From Pandoraea capi (GTDB taxonomy: Bacteria; Pseudomonadota; Gammaproteobacteria; Burkholderiales; Burkholderiaceae), in the NCBI RefSeq assembly GCF_902459735.1, contig NZ_CABPRV010000001.1, positions 558,001-622,000 of the forward strand: 64,000 nucleotides of DNA, written 5' to 3'. The notes beneath the pieces are model-generated. The model was not told where the DNA came from. It did no database searches and was given only the letters and a program-made list of their open reading frames with translations. The position numbers and the translations under genes are program-made. Below, piece by piece: positions 60,686 to 64,000 of the stretch; the first letter of the stretch is position 1; the number at the start of each line of letters is the position of its first letter.

Positions 60686-61231
60686 TCAGACATCGTCCAG
60701 AAACTCGTCGGCGCCTCTTACGATTTTGCTGATAACGGTACGAGAAAAGCCGCGCGCCGCAAGAAAGCGCATCTGCTTGGCGCGCGCTTCCGGTGTGGTG
60801 GCGACTTCCCCGAACTTCTTCTGCCAGACGGCACGGGCTCGCGTCATCTCGGTTTCGCGCAATTGCTCCGAAATGGCGGCAACGGTCTCCGCATCGACCT
60901 GATGCTGCTTGAGCTCACCGATGATCCGCGTAGTCCCCATGCGCGACGCACGCCGGTTCACTACGCTCTCGGCAAAGCGCTCGTTGGATAGCCAGCGTTC
61001 CTGCTCCAGGCTGTCGAGCAGGCGATCGAGTGCTTCGGGGCCCTCGGCATCGGCGTACGGCATGAGCTTGCGACGCAACTCCGCCCGGCTGTACTCACGA
61101 CGCGCGAGATACGACAGCGCACGTCCTTTCAGACTGAGCACAGGCTTGCGCGACGGCTTGGCCGCAACGGCCTCATCCCCCGGCGGGGGCGGCGGTGCGT
61201 TCGGATCTTGGGGAGGACGACGGTGGATCAT
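60686..61231 (-). CDS. recX: RecA regulator RecX
   Basis: The 181-residue protein modulates RecA filaments. It has a Pro-rich N-terminus, then the three-helix RecX repeats: LKGRALSYLARREYSRAELRRKL, RWLSNERFAESVVNRRASRMGTTRIIGELKQHQV and the C-terminal MRFLAARGFSRTVISKIV. ATG 61231 is the likely start. It lies 272 bp downstream of recA with a strong terminator between them, so some separate transcription is expected. Confidence 0.95.
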   Translation of the reverse strand: MIHRRPPQDPNAPPPPPGDEAVAAKPSRKPVLSLKGRALSYLARREYSRAELRRKLMPYADAEGPEALDRLLDSLEQERWLSNERFAESVVNRRASRMGTTRIIGELKQHQVDAETVAAISEQLRETEMTRARAVWQKKFGEVATTPEARAKQMRFLAARGFSRTVISKIVRGADEFLDDV

Positions 61232-61430
61232 GGAGTCATCGTAACGCCATCGGCGGCAGTGCATGAGAGACACCGGCACCAAGGGCGAGCCTGGAAGCAA
61301 GTCGGAGAGTCAGCGGACAACACGTGAGACACGCGGATGACCGGCAAACCACGGTCAAACAACGCCCAAAGACGTCAAATGAAAACGAAAGGCGCGCGAG
61401 AACCGGTACAGATAGAAGAACTACCGAGAG

Positions 61431-61474
61431 AAAACAAAAACGGCAGCGCGACGCCGTCTGGCTTCGCGCTGCCG
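61431..61474 (-). terminator. recA terminator
   Basis: CGGCAGCGCGA and TCGCGCTGCCG form an 11-bp stem; on the minus strand the stem is followed by TTTTTGTTTT, 30 bp after the recA stop codon. Confidence 0.9.
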
Positions 61475-61503
61475 TTGCGACAACTCAGGCGCTCAACAAG
61501 CGC

Positions 61504-62568
61504 TTAAGCCTCGTCTTCTTCTTCGATCTCACCGGTTTCGTTGATCGCCGTAACCCCCAGCGATGCACGTACCTTGTTCTCGATCTCGTGGGCGATGTCC
61601 GGATTCTCACGCAGGAATTCGCGCGCGTTGTCCTTGCCCTGACCGATCTTCTCGCCGTTGTAGCTGTACCAGGCGCCGGCCTTCTCGACAATCTTCGCAT
61701 TGACCCCCAGATCGATGATTTCGCCTTCGCGCGAAATGCCCTGACCGTAGAGGATGTCGAAAATCGCTTCGCGGAACGGCGGCGATACCTTGTTCTTCAC
61801 GACCTTGACGCGGGTTTCGTTACCGACCACCTCGTCGCCCTTCTTGATCGAACCGATACGACGGATGTCCAGACGCACCGACGAGTAGAACTTCAGCGCG
61901 TTACCGCCGGTCGTCGTTTCCGGGTTGCCGAACATCACACCGATCTTCATACGAATCTGGTTGATGAAGATCACCGTGCAGTTCGTACGCTTGATCGTGC
62001 CGGTCAGCTTACGCAGCGCCTGCGACATCAGACGTGCCTGGAGACCCGGCAGCGAGTCGCCCATTTCGCCTTCGATTTCGGCCTTCGGCACCAGCGCCGC
62101 GACCGAGTCGATAATGATCAGGTCGATCGAACCCGAGCGCACCAGCGCATCGGCGATTTCCAGTGCCTGTTCGCCCGTGTCCGGCTGCGAGATCAGCAGT
62201 TCCGGCACCGAGACGCCCAGCTTGTTGGCGTAACCGACGTCGAGGGCATGCTCTGCGTCGATGAACGCGCAGGTGCCACCGATCTTTTGCATCTCCGCCA
62301 CGACTTGCAGCGTGAGCGTGGTCTTACCCGACGATTCCGGACCGTAGATCTCGATCACGCGACCGCGCGGCAGGCCACCGACGCCAAGCGCGATGTCCAG
62401 ACCCAGCGAGCCCGTGGAGACGACCTGGATGTCCGCTTCGACCTCGCCGTCGCCCAGACGCATGATCGAGCCCTTGCCGAATTGCTTCTCGATCTGCGCG
62501 AGGGCGGCGGCGAGCGCCTTGCCTTTCTCGGCCGACAGATTGGCAGACCCTTTCTTGCTTTCTTCCAT
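61504..62568 (-). CDS. recA: Recombinase RecA
   Basis: The 354-residue recombinase catalyses strand exchange and activates LexA self-cleavage. The Walker A motif is [10 protein letters not shown], Walker B is [10 protein letters not shown], the L1 loop is [21 protein letters not shown] and the L2 loop spans [17 protein letters not shown]. An acidic C-terminus ends [11 protein letters not shown] 62568 follows AAAGGACG. A LexA box lies 57 bp upstream. Confidence 0.98.
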   Translation of the reverse strand: MEESKKGSANLSAEKGKALAAALAQIEKQFGKGSIMRLGDGEVEADIQVVSTGSLGLDIALGVGGLPRGRVIEIYGPESSGKTTLTLQVVAEMQKIGGTCAFIDAEHALDVGYANKLGVSVPELLISQPDTGEQALEIADALVRSGSIDLIIIDSVAALVPKAEIEGEMGDSLPGLQARLMSQALRKLTGTIKRTNCTVIFINQIRMKIGVMFGNPETTTGGNALKFYSSVRLDIRRIGSIKKGDEVVGNETRVKVVKNKVSPPFREAIFDILYGQGISREGEIIDLGVNAKIVEKAGAWYSYNGEKIGQGKDNAREFLRENPDIAHEIENKVRASLGVTAINETGEIEEEDEA

Positions 62569-62624
62569 GAATCGTCCTTTGATATGATGAGCGAGACGGC
62601 TCGAGTGAGGCGTGACTGCCGGTA

Positions 62625-62640
62625 CTGTATAAAAAACCAG
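62625..62640. promoter_or_regulatory. LexA (SOS) box upstream of recA
   Basis: CTGTATAAAAAACCAG matches CTG-N10-CAG with an A/T-rich core. It lies between recA and the divergent response-regulator gene, nearer to recA. Confidence 0.85.
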
Positions 62641-62770
62641 TGCTCTTTGCAAGTGCCTGTTGTCCGAAAGCGCCGAAACGACAAAAAAAGCCGCGAACCA
62701 CGCGCCGCAACATCACAGGAGACACACCGCTGCCGTCAGGCGACGGTGCCTACACAAGCCTATCACGCCC

Positions 62771-63460
62771 ATGCGAATTCTCATCGCAGAGGATGACAGC
62801 ATTCTGGCCGACGCCCTGACCCGCTCGTTGCGTCAGGGGGGCTACGCCGTCGATCACGTCAAGACGGGGCTCGAAGCCGACTCCGCGCTCTCCGCCCAGA
62901 CGTTCGACCTGCTGATTCTCGATCTCGGTCTGCCCCGCCTGCCCGGCCACGAAGTCCTGCGCCGCCTGCGCGCCCGCAACTCCCATCTGCCCGTGCTGAT
63001 CCTGACGGCATCCGACAGCGTCGACGCCCGCGTGAAGGGCCTCGATCTCGGTGCAGACGACTACATGGCCAAGCCTTTCGCGCTCGCCGAACTCGAAGCG
63101 CGCGTGCGGGCCCTGACCCGGCGCGGCGCCGGCGGCGGCTCGACGGTCATCCGCCACGGCCCGCTCAGCTTCGATCAGGTCGGGCGCACCGCCTATATTC
63201 ATGAGCAGATGCTCGACCTGTCCGCCCGCGAACTCGAATTGCTCGAAGTGCTGCTCCTGCGCACCGGGCGCCTCGTCTCCAAGGAACAGCTCGTCGACCA
63301 TCTGTGCGGCTGGGGCGAAGAAGTCAGCAACAACGCCATCGAGGTCTACATGCACCGGCTACGCAAGAAGATCGAGCCGAGCGGCGTGCGCATCGCCACG
63401 ATTCGCGGACTGGGGTATTGTCTGGAAAAGCCTGCGGCAACACCTGCGAACGCCGCCTGA
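62771..63460 (+). CDS. OmpR/PhoB-family response regulator
   Basis: The 229-residue protein has a receiver domain with acidic pocket AEDDS, phospho-acceptor LILDLGLPRLPG (Asp51), LTASD and the KPF lysine, followed by a winged-helix DNA-binding domain (about 130-222) with LSARELELLEVLLLRTGRLVSKEQL and VYMHRLRKKIEPSGVRIATIRGLGY. It is of the TctD/QseB type. ATG 62771 begins the receiver strand. The sensor kinase gene follows on the same strand. Confidence 0.95.
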   Translation: MRILIAEDDSILADALTRSLRQGGYAVDHVKTGLEADSALSAQTFDLLILDLGLPRLPGHEVLRRLRARNSHLPVLILTASDSVDARVKGLDLGADDYMAKPFALAELEARVRALTRRGAGGGSTVIRHGPLSFDQVGRTAYIHEQMLDLSARELELLEVLLLRTGRLVSKEQLVDHLCGWGEEVSNNAIEVYMHRLRKKIEPSGVRIATIRGLGYCLEKPAATPANAA

Positions 63461-63612
63461 CAAAAGGACGTCGGGCACACACGCGAGGCCGGCCGCCCTT
63501 GCGGTCTTCACCGATGCGTGAAGCCGGTCACGCCCGAACCGACGCGTGATGCCGGGCACGCCCAGTCGACCCGGCACGCCCGCCGCCTCAGCCTCTTTAG
63601 CCTATCCGCCCG

Positions 63613-64000
63613 ATGCGTCTGAGCTTTCGTCACCCCCATCGCGCCACGCCTGCGGATCCGGACGCGGCTCGCCACGCAGGACATGCCGGGCCGCCCCCGC
63701 ACGCCGCAGACGCCACCGATCCGTTCGATCCCTACGCCGATCCTTTCGTGCGCCCGGGTTTCGGCGCACCGCTGGAGCGCGAGGCCGAGCCGCCGCCGCG
63801 CTCGCTGTTCGGCGAGATTCTCGACTGGATGCTCGCGCCGCTGCTCCTGCTCTGGCCGATGAGCATTGCCGTGACGTACCTCGTTGCGAAGTCGATTGCC
63901 AACGGCCCGTTCGACCGGGCGCTGGAAACCAATACTTACGTGCTCGCCCAGCAAGTCCATTCGGATCGCGGACAGGTCACGCTCACCCTGCCGATGCCCG
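63613..64000 (+). CDS. Sensor histidine kinase, N-terminal part (cut by window end)
   Basis: The open frame starts at ATG 63613, 152 bp after the response-regulator stop, and continues past the window. The first 75 residues are a Pro/Ala/His-rich cytoplasmic extension, followed by a membrane helix (WMLAPLLLLWPMSIAVTYLV) and the beginning of a periplasmic sensor region (AKSIANGPFDRALE, VLAQQV). This matches the TctE-type two-component sensor N-terminal domain. The kinase core is outside the window, so the assignment rests on context and the TctE-like segment. Confidence 0.8.
   Translation, partial: MRLSFRHPHRATPADPDAARHAGHAGPPPHAADATDPFDPYADPFVRPGFGAPLEREAEPPPRSLFGEILDWMLAPLLLLWPMSIAVTYLVAKSIANGPFDRALETNTYVLAQQVHSDRGQVTLTLPMP

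Overview
The window reads as the chromosome of a high-G+C betaproteobacterium of the family Burkholderiaceae, most likely Pandoraea or a close relative. The evidence is G/C-biased codon use almost throughout and a run of family-typical neighbours: recA, recX, DUF2889, sucC, sucD, TerC, pilA, PglL-type ligase, thiD and rubredoxin on one side, and the waaA/kdoO/waaC lipopolysaccharide core genes on the other. The genus is an inference; no rRNA gene is present to settle it.

Layout. 1-9.6 kb is accessory metabolism: a LysR regulator with a divergent quinone reductase, a LysE exporter, a full-length pyruvate dehydrogenase E1 (aceE-like), a MarR regulator, a truncated E1-like protein, a Nu-class glutathione transferase, an SMR exporter and a PPOX flavoprotein. 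Four copies of an ATTGCA-N2-TGCAAT palindrome tie the MarR gene, both E1 genes and the transferase into one probable regulon. 9.7-12.8 kb is a 1007-residue autotransporter. 12.9-16.1 kb is a visibly A/T-richer islet (MASE2-GGDEF cyclase, two tiny genes, a 291-residue protein of unknown function) next to a tRNA-Gly(CCC). 16.2-19.5 kb has two TetR regulators, an NTF2-like protein and an MFS exporter.

19.6-20.1 kb holds three tandem minus-strand genes for nearly identical 35-residue hydrophobic peptides, each with its own ribosome binding site; copies 1 and 2 differ by five bases, all synonymous. Divergently, 20.3-25.8 kb carries a four-gene operon (DUF3348, DUF802 MotA/TolQ-like with a long repetitive coiled-coil tail, an OmpA/MotB-like protein, DUF2894) that looks like a peptidoglycan-anchored ion-driven machine comparable in architecture to Zorya ZorAB. 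These two neighbouring units are the best candidates for undescribed biology.

26-33 kb is mostly housekeeping (trmB, uppP, a DUF1439 lipoprotein, YkgJ, an SDR with an altered active site plus TetR, a PCMT-family methyltransferase, rhodanese, TolC). 33.5-45.6 kb is lipopolysaccharide biosynthesis: waaC-kdoO-waaA, a phosphohexomutase, a flippase, three GT4 glycosyltransferases and two tandem WecA-like initiating transferases. 45.7-53.7 kb: apaH, plsC, pyrB with a dihydroorotase-like partner lacking the metal motif, ruvX, yqgE, an unrecognised 471-residue protein, rubredoxin and thiD. 53.8-64 kb: PglL-like O-oligosaccharyltransferase beside pilin, TerC, sucCD, recX, recA with a LexA box, and an OmpR-type response regulator followed by a sensor kinase cut by the window end.
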